Positions 7,128 to 17,195 of a stretch of 32,472 nt of DNA are shown here, piece after piece. Made by a program: the position numbers and the translations under genes. The DNA comes from Methanosarcinales archaeon. Its GTDB lineage: Archaea > Halobacteriota > Syntropharchaeia > Alkanophagales > Methanospirareceae. The stretch lies in the NCBI GenBank assembly GCA_030611045.1, contig JAUWQN010000011.1, positions 1-32,472 of the forward strand, in the 5' to 3' direction. Below the pieces are notes generated by a model, which made no database searches, was not told the DNA's origin, and saw nothing but the letters and a program-made list of their open reading frames with translations. Position 1 is the stretch's first letter, and each line of letters opens with the position of its first letter.

Positions 7128-8891
7128 CTATCCTCTTCCAATTTTCGCCTTATAGATTTCAATCGCCTTCCTCAAGTCCTCCTCCTTCAACAACCCATGC
7201 GGCGTAGGCACCTCAAAAATACGCTTTGGTATGCGAAGTTTGGAGAGGTCAAAACCTTCTCTGAACTTGAAGTCCATTTTAGCACGATGAATAACTCTTC
7301 CAAGGTCTTCTAACTTCTCCGCAGTCCAGTTTTCTATCCCTATGGCATCTAAAGCCTTCAATGTTATCTCAGGCGTGTAAACTTTCCGTGCAAAGAAGCA
7401 TACTACGAGACTTGACAGTATTTGTCGCCATTCCTCTTCCTCCAGTAACTTTTCCACAACTTCTTCAATCGTGAATTCTTTGCCTAATAACTTCTGGTCG
7501 AGGTCGTATCCCGCGGAATCAAGATGACTGTGCCTCGCACCCGTAAGATTATTGACGTAGCATGCAATCCCCGTATGGTACTCAGGCATCTCGTTTCCTC
7601 CAAATGCGAGTGCATAATCCTGCCCACCGTAAACACTCGATGCGTGCTCAACGCCCCGAGCCAGATTTTGATAGAAATCATTTTGCATCTCCACGATTTT
7701 AGTTATTGCATCGGAATAGACCTGAACATCGCCCCACTTGAACTCAAGACCATCGGTATGCTCGTTTGTTATTATACCCTTCTCATACGCTTCCGTTGCC
7801 CATGATAAAATTACTCCGGTGCTCATTACATCCATGCCAACCCTATCAACCGTATCAATCAGCCTCAGGCAATCCTCGGCTCTCTTCAGCCCAAGCATAA
7901 ACCCGGTTGCCCAAATAGGCTCGTTATCGTAGACGATAGTTGTGGTCTTGAAATAATAACCGGGTTCGTACATCTCCCTGAGCGATGCTAAATGAATACA
8001 ACCCACAGGGCATTGAGAGCATGCAACGCGCCTTGAAAGCAACTTTTCCGCAAAGTTCTCGCCTGATAATTCTCTCGCAATCTCCTCCGGTGCACTTGCA
8101 GACTCTAAATTCTTATAGGCCATGCCTCCGATTTTATTCAAGTCATAAATCTTTCCCGAAGTGCCTAAATCATGATATTTCTCCATTGCATCCGTTTTCA
8201 CCACAACATCCTGTATCTCATCGAAAACCTGCTTGTATTCCTTTCTTTTAGCTTTTGGTAGCTCTACGCTCTTATCTGCTGATATAACCAGAGCTTTCAG
8301 TTTCTTCGAGCCCATCACCGCACCTACGCCAAGCCGCCCGAAATGACGATAGGTCTCACATACCGCACAGGCATACCGCACCAGTTTTTCACCCGCTCTT
8401 CCAATCCGTATAATGGTTCTTACACCCGTGCCCTTCTCTACTTCTCTTAAAATCCTGCCAACGGTTTGTGCCTCCACACCCCAGATAGCAGAAGCATCTC
8501 TAAACTTTACATCATCGCCATGTATTGCCAGGTATACCGGAATGTCACTTGCACCTTTGATGACCATCGCTCCGTAGCCAGCAAGTTTAATAGCCATTGC
8601 ACTTCTTCCACCGCAGTGGCTTTCCCCAAGATTACCGGTTAACGGCGATTTGAACATTGCCACTGTCTTCGAGGCTGATGGATATAAAGCTGTGAGTGGC
8701 CCAACGGCAAAAATTATCGGGTTCGATGCACTTAGGGGGTCTGCACCCTTTGGACATTCTTCCTCCAAAAGCTTTATCGCAACACCTGAACCACCCAAAT
8801 AGTTATCGAATAGATCTGTTCTATCCTCCATCTTAACGTCTTTCTTCGTCAAATCCACATACAAAACCCTGTTCATATCTTTTGCTTTCAT
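7128..8891 (-). CDS. Aldehyde:ferredoxin oxidoreductase (tungsten AOR family), first copy
   Basis: About 587 residues with AOR-family architecture. The N-terminal domain has RVLYVDLTKKDV, YLGGSG, FAVGPLT and FKSPLTGNLGESHCGGR, and binds the two molybdopterins of the W/Mo cofactor. HFGRLGVGAVMGSKKLKALV follows. The cubane ligands are CSQCPVGC (about 291-298) plus a late cysteine in LVVCFF (about 498). It oxidises aldehydes to acids and passes electrons to ferredoxin, in the cytoplasm. The frame starts at GTG 8903, but ATG 8891 has AGGTGAT at good spacing. It lies 4 bases after the Fe-S protein gene, clearly one operon. Substrate unknown; MobA at 25325 could serve cofactor synthesis. Confidence 0.93.
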   Translation of the reverse strand: MKAKDMNRVLYVDLTKKDVKMEDRTDLFDNYLGGSGVAIKLLEEECPKGADPLSASNPIIFAVGPLTALYPSASKTVAMFKSPLTGNLGESHCGGRSAMAIKLAGYGAMVIKGASDIPVYLAIHGDDVKFRDASAIWGVEAQTVGRILREVEKGTGVRTIIRIGRAGEKLVRYACAVCETYRHFGRLGVGAVMGSKKLKALVISADKSVELPKAKRKEYKQVFDEIQDVVVKTDAMEKYHDLGTSGKIYDLNKIGGMAYKNLESASAPEEIARELSGENFAEKLLSRRVACSQCPVGCIHLASLREMYEPGYYFKTTTIVYDNEPIWATGFMLGLKRAEDCLRLIDTVDRVGMDVMSTGVILSWATEAYEKGIITNEHTDGLEFKWGDVQVYSDAITKIVEMQNDFYQNLARGVEHASSVYGGQDYALAFGGNEMPEYHTGIACYVNNLTGARHSHLDSAGYDLDQKLLGKEFTIEEVVEKLLEEEEWRQILSSLVVCFFARKVYTPEITLKALDAIGIENWTAEKLEDLGRVIHRAKMDFKFREGFDLSKLRIPKRIFEVPTPHGLLKEEDLRKAIEIYKAKIGRG

Positions 8892-8895
8892 TTTC

Positions 8896-9330
8896 TCAAT
8901 CACCTACTCTAACTAAGTAAGCATCAGCCTCCAGCTCAACCAGACCAATTACATCATGCACGCAATAATCCGCACAGTTTCCGCAATATTTACACACAAT
9001 CGGCTTGTTCCTCTCATTATCCCAGAAAATAGCACCCATAATGCACGCTTGCACACAAAAACCACAACCAATGCAGGTATCTTCATCCAAGATTACGCCT
9101 CCGCCTTTTCTCTCCTTTAGCGCTTCTGTAGGACATACCTTCGCACATGGTGGATTTTTACATGCCCGACAGACAACAATCACAAACCCTCGTTCTATGC
9201 CACCTGCAGACCTCACGCTTATCGCGGATTTGTCAAAACCACCTCTACCTACCCGCCTCGAACAGGCAAACATACATTCCATGCACCCAATGCATTTGTT
9301 CTCATCAAGTGCCGCCAATCTTTTAACCAT
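8896..9330 (-). CDS. Polyferredoxin electron-transfer partner of AOR (four [4Fe-4S])
   Basis: A 144-residue protein with 16 cysteines in four groups: C13-16-19-23 (CIGCMECMFAC), C54-57-62-66 (CRACKNPPCAKVC), C86-89-92-96 (CIGCGFCVQAC) and C113-116-119-123 (CKYCGNCADYC). This pattern, four [4Fe-4S] clusters in an HycB/AorA-like fold, is used by the electron-transferring subunits of multi-subunit AORs. It is first in an operon with the AOR gene 4 bases downstream, so electrons from aldehyde oxidation probably flow through it. ATG 9330 follows GAAAGGACT, a good ribosome site, and a TATA-like TATTATAAAC lies about 25 bases upstream. Confidence 0.9.
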   Translation of the reverse strand: MVKRLAALDENKCIGCMECMFACSRRVGRGGFDKSAISVRSAGGIERGFVIVVCRACKNPPCAKVCPTEALKERKGGGVILDEDTCIGCGFCVQACIMGAIFWDNERNKPIVCKYCGNCADYCVHDVIGLVELEADAYLVRVGD

Positions 9331-9387
9331 AGTCCTTTCTCTGTTTATAATATCGCTAACAAAAAGTTTTGTATTAACAAACGCTAG

Positions 9388-10167
9388 CTACCTGAAGAGA
9401 TCGTCCTCCTTGTTGAACAGAAGTTCTTGTATATCACGTTCGCATCGCTCCAACTTTAACCCGCGGGCAATCGCTATTGGTACGCCTTCTTTGAATTCGC
9501 CCATTACGAGATTCGCCGCCGCGCATATCTCATCTGCGATCGCTTCTTTTGTTATCTGCGCGATTTTTCCGAATCGATCCTCTTCTCCTCTCCGGTCCAC
9601 CAGAGCAGGAATGCCTGAGACACCTATACAGATGCCCGTTACACCGTCGCGAAATGCTCTGCCGAACGAATCGGAGATTAAGACGGAAATTGCTTTACCG
9701 CTTCGCTCTTCTATTTCATCTTTAAGCAGCCGAGCGCTTTCCTGCGGGTCTTTTGGTAGTAACACTGCTTTTCCTTCCTCAATGTTAGATTCGTCAACGC
9801 CCGCATTTGCACAGACAAAACCATGTTTTGTTTCGACGATGACGTGATTTTTCATCATTCTTACGATTACTTTTGCTTCATTAAGTACAAGTTGAACGAT
9901 TCTTGGGTCTTTTTCTGTTTCTTTTGCTATTCTTTCCGCTTCACCGCTCACACGCACACCGGAAAGGTCAACGACTCTGCCTTCGCTCTTTGCTATTATT
10001 TTAGAAGTGAAGACAATTGCATCGCCGTCTTCTAATTCCAATTTCCCCTCTTCCACAGCGTCAAGAAATAAACGCGTTAAGTCATCGCCTTCTTTGATCT
10101 CTGGAAGCCCATCTACGCCTATTATTTCCAAACGGTTCGAGGGCACAAACATTATTCTACTTTTCAT
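9388..10167 (-). CDS. cofE: Coenzyme F420-0:L-glutamate ligase
   Basis: A 259-residue protein matching CofE, which adds glutamates to F420-0 with GTP to make F420-2, the hydride carrier of methanogens and ANME archaea. Seen: GLPEIKEGDDL near the N-terminus, DAIVFTSKIIAKSEGRVV, ETKHGFVCANAGVDESN, LISDSFGRAFRDGVTGICIG and GIPALVDRRGEEDRFGK, all CofE family blocks with metal and GTP residues. Length is typical. The ATG at 10167 is preceded by AAGGAAGA. It is the first gene on the minus strand here, divergent from the Trm112-like gene, with a 58-bp gap before the ferredoxin-AOR operon. Confidence 0.95.
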   Translation of the reverse strand: MKSRIMFVPSNRLEIIGVDGLPEIKEGDDLTRLFLDAVEEGKLELEDGDAIVFTSKIIAKSEGRVVDLSGVRVSGEAERIAKETEKDPRIVQLVLNEAKVIVRMMKNHVIVETKHGFVCANAGVDESNIEEGKAVLLPKDPQESARLLKDEIEERSGKAISVLISDSFGRAFRDGVTGICIGVSGIPALVDRRGEEDRFGKIAQITKEAIADEICAAANLVMGEFKEGVPIAIARGLKLERCERDIQELLFNKEDDLFR

Positions 10168-10226
10168 TCTTCCTTATCTTTCATCCTTAGCTTAGCAAGA
10201 ACGTTACATTTAACTTAATCCATCCC

Positions 10227-10234
10227 TTAAAAAT
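10227..10234 (+). promoter_or_regulatory. TATA box for the Trm112-like gene
   Basis: TTAAAAAT centred about 26 bases before ATG 10257. This spacing places transcription start at or next to the start codon, so the mRNA is probably leaderless. Confidence 0.45.
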
Positions 10235-10256
10235 AGTGAGGTACATAAGATACGCA

Positions 10257-10451
10257 ATGAAGAAAGAGTTGATGGATATACTTGCCTGTCCCGTGTGCAA
10301 GGGCGATTTGGAATTGAATATGGAAGAGGATGATGAGAAGGGCGAGATTGTGAGCGGGAGTTTATATTGCCGGAAATGCGACCAGCGTTATCCTATTGCG
10401 GAAGGCATTCCCAATCTCTTGCCGCCAGAACTCAGGCAAAACTCTATTTGA
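10257..10451 (+). CDS. Trm112 family zinc-ribbon protein
   Basis: A 64-residue protein with MDILACPVCKGDLEL at the start and SLYCRKCDQRYPIAEGIPNLLP at the end. This is the Trm112 / UPF0434 pattern with a CxxC...CxxC zinc site. Trm112 proteins activate and stabilise several SAM-dependent methyltransferases that modify tRNA, rRNA and release factor. The frame is open from GTG 10236, but ATG 10257 is favoured because it matches the family start and lies one TATA distance from TTAAAAAT. The nearest methyltransferase in the window (30163-30693) is distant, so the partner is unknown. Confidence 0.85.
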   Translation: MKKELMDILACPVCKGDLELNMEEDDEKGEIVSGSLYCRKCDQRYPIAEGIPNLLPPELRQNSI

Positions 10452-10519
10452 GTGAATATGCAATTTACAAATTCCATTATTTGATTAGTGCCTTCAGACG
10501 GGCGATTAGTGAAAAGGAG

Positions 10520-11152
10520 ATGGAAAGAATACAGCAGAAGATATACCTGAGTAGAAAGAGTTTGAATTCGATAGAATTTGGACATGAAGTACTGAGGATT
10601 CCGCTGAAAGCAGGAGAGGAGACGAGCTTTGAGCTACGTGTAATTAATCGTGGAGAGCCAACTCATGTGCATTTCTCGCTGAGCACGGGGATAAAGGACA
10701 AGTTGATGATAATGCAGGATAAGGTGTATGTAATAGACGAGGAGAAGATAGCAGCAATTGTAAGACTGCCCAAGAGCTATGCAGGAGCGTTAAATGAGTC
10801 GGGAACCGGGGAGATATTCGTCAGCACTGGATACGGAGCGACAAAGCGGAGTTTTGCCGTGGAGATAGTAGAGGTGAAAAAGAAGGAAAAGGGAGAAGAG
10901 CGGGAGAGAGAAGAGTGGGAATTGGAAGATGTAACGAGCAAGGAAACGGAAAAGAAGGAATTTACGATTTCCACAGAAGAAAGAGTGCTCTTATCGCGAT
11001 TGGCGGTATCAGCATGTGCTGCGATTGTCTTTTTTGTTTTGGTCGTTTTAATTCTTCATATAGGTATCTTTAGCGATTCGCCAGTTTATTTGTTTGTCAG
11101 CGCCTTAATCTCCGCGTTGCTTTTCCTTTTTATCGTTATTTACAATTTTTAA
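10520..11152 (+). CDS. Membrane-anchored protein, DUF7524-like
   Basis: About 210 residues. The first about 120 residues look like a beta-sandwich (LRIPLKAGEETSFELRV, NRGEPTHVHFSLS), like the archaeal DUF7524 proteins. A highly charged Lys/Glu linker and two C-terminal transmembrane helices separated by FSDSPVY follow. The domain would face one side of the membrane with both helices at the end; there is no signal peptide. The frame extends upstream to 10367, overlapping the Trm112-like gene. ATG 10520 is chosen because the beta domain starts just after it, although AAGGAG directly abuts it with no spacer. Function unknown. Confidence 0.65.
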   Translation: MERIQQKIYLSRKSLNSIEFGHEVLRIPLKAGEETSFELRVINRGEPTHVHFSLSTGIKDKLMIMQDKVYVIDEEKIAAIVRLPKSYAGALNESGTGEIFVSTGYGATKRSFAVEIVEVKKKEKGEEREREEWELEDVTSKETEKKEFTISTEERVLLSRLAVSACAAIVFFVLVVLILHIGIFSDSPVYLFVSALISALLFLFIVIYNF

Positions 11153-11206
11153 CAAAACAAAACCTTTTCTTGTTTATATGTATTACCAAAGAAGAACTGA
11201 GAATAA

Positions 11207-13056
<1,850 letters not shown>

Positions 13057-13198
13057 GATCTTTTTACCTTACCTTATATTTCTTTTAGTTTTGGGATACT
13101 TATTAAGTTTATAGCGACGGTTCAGCAATCCTAAACCGGGAGCGTTTGACATTGTATCGTACTAAATCTTTTATCGTTAGGCGTAGTTACTTAACTCA

Positions 13199-14857
13199 AT
13201 GCTACTAAAAGAACTCACCGAAGTCTACGAAAAAGTAAGAGCGAGATCAAGTAAACTGGAGAAGATAACTCTCGTCTCCGAGTTGTTAAGAAAGACGCCC
13301 TCTGAAACGTTACCGTTAGTTTGTTACATGCTCCGAGGCAAAATATTCCCGGACTATTCGGCACAGGAACTCCGACTCGGGTGGTCGAGCATCTGGGATG
13401 CAATTCGAGCAGTAACACACGTATCTGAGGAGGATTTAAGAATCGCGTATAACAAATTCGGCGACCTTGGCTCCGCAGTCGAATTAATCTTCGAGCAAAA
13501 CCCTAAGATTTCGGTTTCGTTAGTCACGGAGCCGCTCACAGTTGAAGAGTGCTACAACGCGCTTTTGAAGATCGCGACACTCCGCGGTAAGGAGTCGCTA
13601 CGGCGTAAAAAAACTATTTTGATGGGATTACTGAATACGAGTTCGCCAGATGAGGCGAAGTTTATTGTGAAGACCATAACCGGAGAGATGCGCTACGGCT
13701 TCAAGCAGGGTTTATTAGAGGAAGCGATCGCAGAAGCGTTTTCGGTAGACGTGGCAGTGCTCAGAAAGGCGTATATGGTCAGGTCAGATATAGGCGAAGT
13801 GGCACGAATCGCAAAAGAGCAGCCTGAAACGTTAAAGGAATTATCAATCGTGCTCGGCAGGCCACTAAGACCGATGCTTGCGGAAACTGCCGATACGCTC
13901 GAAGAAGGTTTCAAGCGATTTGATAAAGCGCTATTTGAATACAAATATGATGGTGCGCGACTCAGCATTCATAAGAATGATGATGTGGTGAGTATATTCA
14001 CGAGGGAAGCAGAAGAGGTGAGTACCTCGCTTCCAGAAATTGTAGAGGACATACAGAAGATTCCGCATTCGTTTATCGTGGACTGCGAGATCATTCCATT
14101 TGAACATTCGCCAAAAGCGTTCCAGGAGCTGATAAAGCGGCTCAGGAGGAAGCATCGCGTTGAGGAGTTCGCACGAAAGATTCCGGTGAAACTCTATGTC
14201 TTCGACCTTATTTATCTCGACGGGACAGCCCTTATTGATACACCGTTGCTAAAACGGCGCGAGCTGTTGGCTACGGCAATTCAGCAGCCTACTGAGCGCA
14301 TAGAAATAGCGAAATGTATCCTGACAAAAAGTAGCGCAGAAGCGCGGATTATGTTTCAGGAGGCGCTGGATCTCGGCTTTGAAGGTCTGATGATAAAGAA
14401 TCCCCGTTCGCTATACACACCGGGCAAGAGAGGCATAGAATGGTTGAAGCTGAAACCCGAGGCAGAAACGTTGGATCTGGTCGTTATCGCGGTAGAATAT
14501 GGTCACGGTAAGCGTGCAAACCTGCTTTCGGATTACACCTTCGCGACACGGGACAGAGACGGGAATCTCGCCCCTATAGCAAAGGCGTTTGGTGGCTTAA
14601 AGGACGCTGAGATCGAAGAAATGACGGAATACTTCAAGGGCATTGCACGTGAGCAACGAGGCAGAACTTTTATTGTTGAGCAAAAGGTGGTGGTCGAGTT
14701 GAAATTTGATGAGATCCAGAAAAGTTCGTTATATGCGGTGGGTTACGCACTCAGATTCCCACGCATCAAACGTATTCGATGGGACCTCTCAGTCGATGAG
14801 ATAGATTCGATAGAAACGGTAGAAAAGATCTACGGGCGGCAAAAAAGGAGTTCTTAG
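13199..14857 (+). CDS. lig: ATP-dependent DNA ligase
   Basis: A 552-residue protein with the archaeal replicative ligase layout: an N-terminal helical DNA-binding domain (about 1-215), a nucleotidyltransferase domain and an OB domain. Motif I is EYKYDGARL with the adenylated lysine K249. Motif III is FIVDCEII, motif IV EGLMIK, and motif V WLKLKPE. It seals nicks in Okazaki-fragment joining and repair. ATG 13199 has no Shine-Dalgarno. TTTTAT at about 13167-13172 lies roughly 27-30 bases upstream, so the mRNA may be leaderless. The stop abuts a convergent GNAT remnant. Confidence 0.96.
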   Translation: MLLKELTEVYEKVRARSSKLEKITLVSELLRKTPSETLPLVCYMLRGKIFPDYSAQELRLGWSSIWDAIRAVTHVSEEDLRIAYNKFGDLGSAVELIFEQNPKISVSLVTEPLTVEECYNALLKIATLRGKESLRRKKTILMGLLNTSSPDEAKFIVKTITGEMRYGFKQGLLEEAIAEAFSVDVAVLRKAYMVRSDIGEVARIAKEQPETLKELSIVLGRPLRPMLAETADTLEEGFKRFDKALFEYKYDGARLSIHKNDDVVSIFTREAEEVSTSLPEIVEDIQKIPHSFIVDCEIIPFEHSPKAFQELIKRLRRKHRVEEFARKIPVKLYVFDLIYLDGTALIDTPLLKRRELLATAIQQPTERIEIAKCILTKSSAEARIMFQEALDLGFEGLMIKNPRSLYTPGKRGIEWLKLKPEAETLDLVVIAVEYGHGKRANLLSDYTFATRDRDGNLAPIAKAFGGLKDAEIEEMTEYFKGIAREQRGRTFIVEQKVVVELKFDEIQKSSLYAVGYALRFPRIKRIRWDLSVDEIDSIETVEKIYGRQKRSS

Positions 14858-14995
14858 CTATCCTCTCAACCTCAGCACGACAGACGTTTCCACCAGACGC
14901 ACAGGAATATTCCCGTATCCCCGGAGGAGTCTGTCCTTTTCCTCTGACGATACCAACCGGAACCCAAAATGCTCGTAGAACCGGATAGCCCACGT
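14858..14995 (-). pseudogene. C-terminal remnant of a GNAT acetyltransferase
   Basis: The minus strand encodes 45 residues ending in TAG at 14858: TWAIRFYEHFGFRLV, then SSEEKDRLLRGYGNIPV, then VETSVVL. WAIRFYEHFGF is the classic final helix and strand of a GCN5-type N-acetyltransferase. Upstream the frame remains open for a while, but there is no recognisable acetyl-CoA-binding region and no start codon, so only the C-terminal third survives. It directly abuts the DNA ligase stop. Confidence 0.65.
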
Positions 14996-15137
14996 GCAAG
15001 ATCGAACAGGTAGGTACCGGACGGTGAAATGAAATTGGTGTAATCTTGTAAGTGCTACGTTCTGATTTCACACTGATTCAGAGTTGATGAGAAAAAGCGG
15101 TATTTATGTAATAACCACCCTTCTCTGATGTGGTACC

Positions 15138-16418
15138 ATGGGATCAGAAAATAAGGATGGGAACAGATGGGTAATATTGGTTGGAGCGCTCATGCTTCAA
15201 TTATGCCTCGGTGCAGTCTACGCTTGGAGTGTTTTCGCTGCGGAGCTTAAAAAAGAAGTAGCGCTTGGCGGTTTTGGTTGGAGCGTAACCGAAACGCAAA
15301 TCGTTTTTTCCGCAACACTCGCAACCTTTGCACTGGTCATGGTAGTAGCCGGTAAATGGCAGGATAAGCTCGGACCCAGAAAAGTAGCACTCGCAGGAGC
15401 GCTTGTTCTCGGGCTCGGATACATACTCGCGAGTTTCATGCCGGGAAATTTCCTCTGGGTAGTAATAACGCTTGGATTTATTGCAGGCGCTGGAATAGGT
15501 ATTGGTTATGTCTGCCCAATTGCGGCTATTGGCAAGTGGTTCCCCGATAAACTCGGACTGGCGACGGGAATAGCGGTCGCTGGTTTTGGAGCTGGCGCGT
15601 TCTTCATATCCGTTTTATCCGGAAAAGGTATAAACATGCCGGGATTGGAGGTTGATCTTATACAATTACTTGCAAATTATGGGGTTGATGGAACACTACT
15701 AATATGGGGTGTTGTTTTCCTCGCTTTTGGAGGTACGGGTGCTTTTCTTTTGAAAAACCCGCCTGTTGGATGGAAACCACCTGGTTGGGAGCCCCCCGCA
15801 AAATCGAGTAGTGCCAATATAAAGGAAGACTGGGAAAGATCTGATATGATGAAAACATCACAGTTCTGGATGCTGCTTGCCATGTTTGTTTGCGCGGCAT
15901 CTGCGGGACTCATGACCATTGGTATATTAAAATTATACGGTATTGATTCTGGTCTCACCGCAGCGGCGGCAGGCACTGCTGTTGGTATACTTGCTTTATT
16001 CAACGGTGCGGGTAGAATATTATGGGGCTGGGTTTCGGACAAGATTGGAAGAACAATAGCTATGGGGGTAATGTTTTTCCTGCAAGCAGGCATGATGTTC
16101 GCGTTCATATTTATGGGTCTTGGTTCAACCATGGAAGGGCTCACAGTAGCAGCAGCTTGGATTGGGTTAATGTTTGGGGGTAATTTCGCATTATTCCCTG
16201 CTGCAACACGGGAGTTCTTTGGTATAAAGAACTACGGAGGAAACTATGCTATGGTGTTTTTAGGTTATGGTGTAGCGGGTATTTTAGGGCCAATCGTGGC
16301 GGGTCAAGCAAAAGATATTCTTGGAAGCTATGACATGGCATTTATCATCTGTGGACTATTGTGTATCATAGCCGCGGTATTAGCATTCATAACGAGAGCG
16401 CCGCACCACTATAGCTAG
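15138..16418 (+). CDS. MFS transporter, oxalate/formate antiporter-like (OFA) family
   Basis: A 426-residue membrane protein with about 12 hydrophobic segments. The OFA signature GAVYAWSVF lies in the first helix, the loop motif GKWQDKLGPRKVAL after helix 2, and WGWVSDKIGRT at the matching position in the second half, showing the two six-helix repeats. A hydrophilic, proline-rich central loop (NPPVGWKPPGWEPP) is usual in this group. Members move small mono- or dicarboxylates such as oxalate, formate or lactate; the substrate here cannot be read from sequence. Flanked by a GNAT remnant and a same-strand DUF488 gene 85 bases away. Confidence 0.88.
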   Translation: MGSENKDGNRWVILVGALMLQLCLGAVYAWSVFAAELKKEVALGGFGWSVTETQIVFSATLATFALVMVVAGKWQDKLGPRKVALAGALVLGLGYILASFMPGNFLWVVITLGFIAGAGIGIGYVCPIAAIGKWFPDKLGLATGIAVAGFGAGAFFISVLSGKGINMPGLEVDLIQLLANYGVDGTLLIWGVVFLAFGGTGAFLLKNPPVGWKPPGWEPPAKSSSANIKEDWERSDMMKTSQFWMLLAMFVCAASAGLMTIGILKLYGIDSGLTAAAAGTAVGILALFNGAGRILWGWVSDKIGRTIAMGVMFFLQAGMMFAFIFMGLGSTMEGLTVAAAWIGLMFGGNFALFPAATREFFGIKNYGGNYAMVFLGYGVAGILGPIVAGQAKDILGSYDMAFIICGLLCIIAAVLAFITRAPHHYS

Positions 16419-16503
16419 CGCATGCACATAGCATAAGTTTAGTTAACTCCCTCGCGAGCCACTGTACTGTAAATCGGCTACACATTCAGGAGGTACGAAG
16501 GAA

Positions 16504-16968
16504 GTGGAACTCTGGACCGTCGGGACGAGTAACAGGAGCTTGGGAGAGTTTTTACGTTTGCTCGAGGCATACCAGATAGAAGCTATTGCAGATGTGAGAC
16601 GCTTCCCCTTGTCCAAGCACAAGCATTTCAAACAGGAGAATCTAAAAGCGTGTTTGAAGCAGCGCGGCATAGCATATCATCACGTTACAGAACTCGGTGG
16701 CTACCGAAAAGGAGGTTACACGCAGTATATGAAGACAGCGGACTTTGAGGAGGTAGGGTTGCGGTACGTTGAACAACTCGCAGCATCAAAACGAGTGGCA
16801 ATCATGTGTGCTGAACTTCTCTTCTCGCAATGCCACCGACGGTTTATCGCCGATGCGCTTAAACAGCGTGGTCACACTGTGCTACACATAATAGATGAGA
16901 AAAGGATTGAGGAGCACAGAGGCAAAAACGATAAATCCGCGATTAAGACGTTGGATGAGTTTTTATAA
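16504..16968 (+). CDS. DUF488 family protein
   Basis: A 154-residue protein with all the DUF488 blocks: WTVGTSNRS at the N-terminus, IADVRRFPLSKHK, LGGYRKGGY, and VAIMCAEL...CHR near residue 110. Start is GTG 16504, with GGAGGT 8 bases before it. DUF488 proteins are common, small, probably nucleic-acid- or nucleotide-linked proteins without a proven reaction; the conserved Arg and the Cys-Glu...Cys-His-Arg cluster suggest an active site. It may be co-transcribed with the MFS gene. Confidence 0.88.
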   Translation: MELWTVGTSNRSLGEFLRLLEAYQIEAIADVRRFPLSKHKHFKQENLKACLKQRGIAYHHVTELGGYRKGGYTQYMKTADFEEVGLRYVEQLAASKRVAIMCAELLFSQCHRRFIADALKQRGHTVLHIIDEKRIEEHRGKNDKSAIKTLDEFL

Positions 16969-17001
16969 TGCTAGTCAGACCCGATGAATACCCCTAAAAC
17001 A

Positions 17002-17076
17002 TGCTCCGCCGGGGATTTGAACCCCGGTCGTGGGCTCGAGAGGCCCAAATGCTTGGCCGAACTACACCAGCGGAGC
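17002..17076 (-). tRNA. tRNA-Glu (anticodon CTC)
   Basis: The minus strand folds into a full cloverleaf: acceptor GCTCCGC/GCGGAGC, D arm with GTGTAGTTCGGCC, anticodon stem TGGGC/GCCCA with loop CTCTCGA (anticodon CTC), and T arm CGGGG-TTCAAAT-CCCCG. The discriminator is A at 17002. CCA is not encoded. No intron. Confidence 0.95.
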
Positions 17077-17088
17077 ATCAATCAAACT

Positions 17089-17106
17089 TTCTTTTAAAAG
17101 AAAGCT
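17089..17106 (-). promoter_or_regulatory. TATA palindrome upstream of tRNA-Glu
   Basis: A perfect 18-bp palindrome, CTTTCTTTTAAAAGAAAG, with TTTTAAAA as the likely TATA box centred about 21 bases before the tRNA 5' end. A related hairpin (CTTTCTTT at 17165-17172 pairing with AAAGAAAG at 17186-17193) lies just past the atwA stop codon. Confidence 0.4.
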
Positions 17107-17195
17107 TTGTCAAAGAAACATACTTCTTTCCTAAAAACTTTTCTTTTTCGGAGAGATTTTTTTTCTTTCTTTATACCATCTTCAGAAAGAAAGTA

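Noticed and set aside
9005-9847. 280-codon plus-strand frame across the ferredoxin and cofE genes
   Set aside because: It spans two clear minus-strand genes and their spacer, is Ser/Pro-rich shadow sequence, and matches no family.
17089-17193. Palindromes near tRNA-Glu as an intrinsic terminator of atwA
   Set aside because: On the minus strand the hairpin after the atwA stop is followed by A, not T, so a bacterial-style terminator does not fit; the 18-bp palindrome is better explained as the tRNA TATA region.
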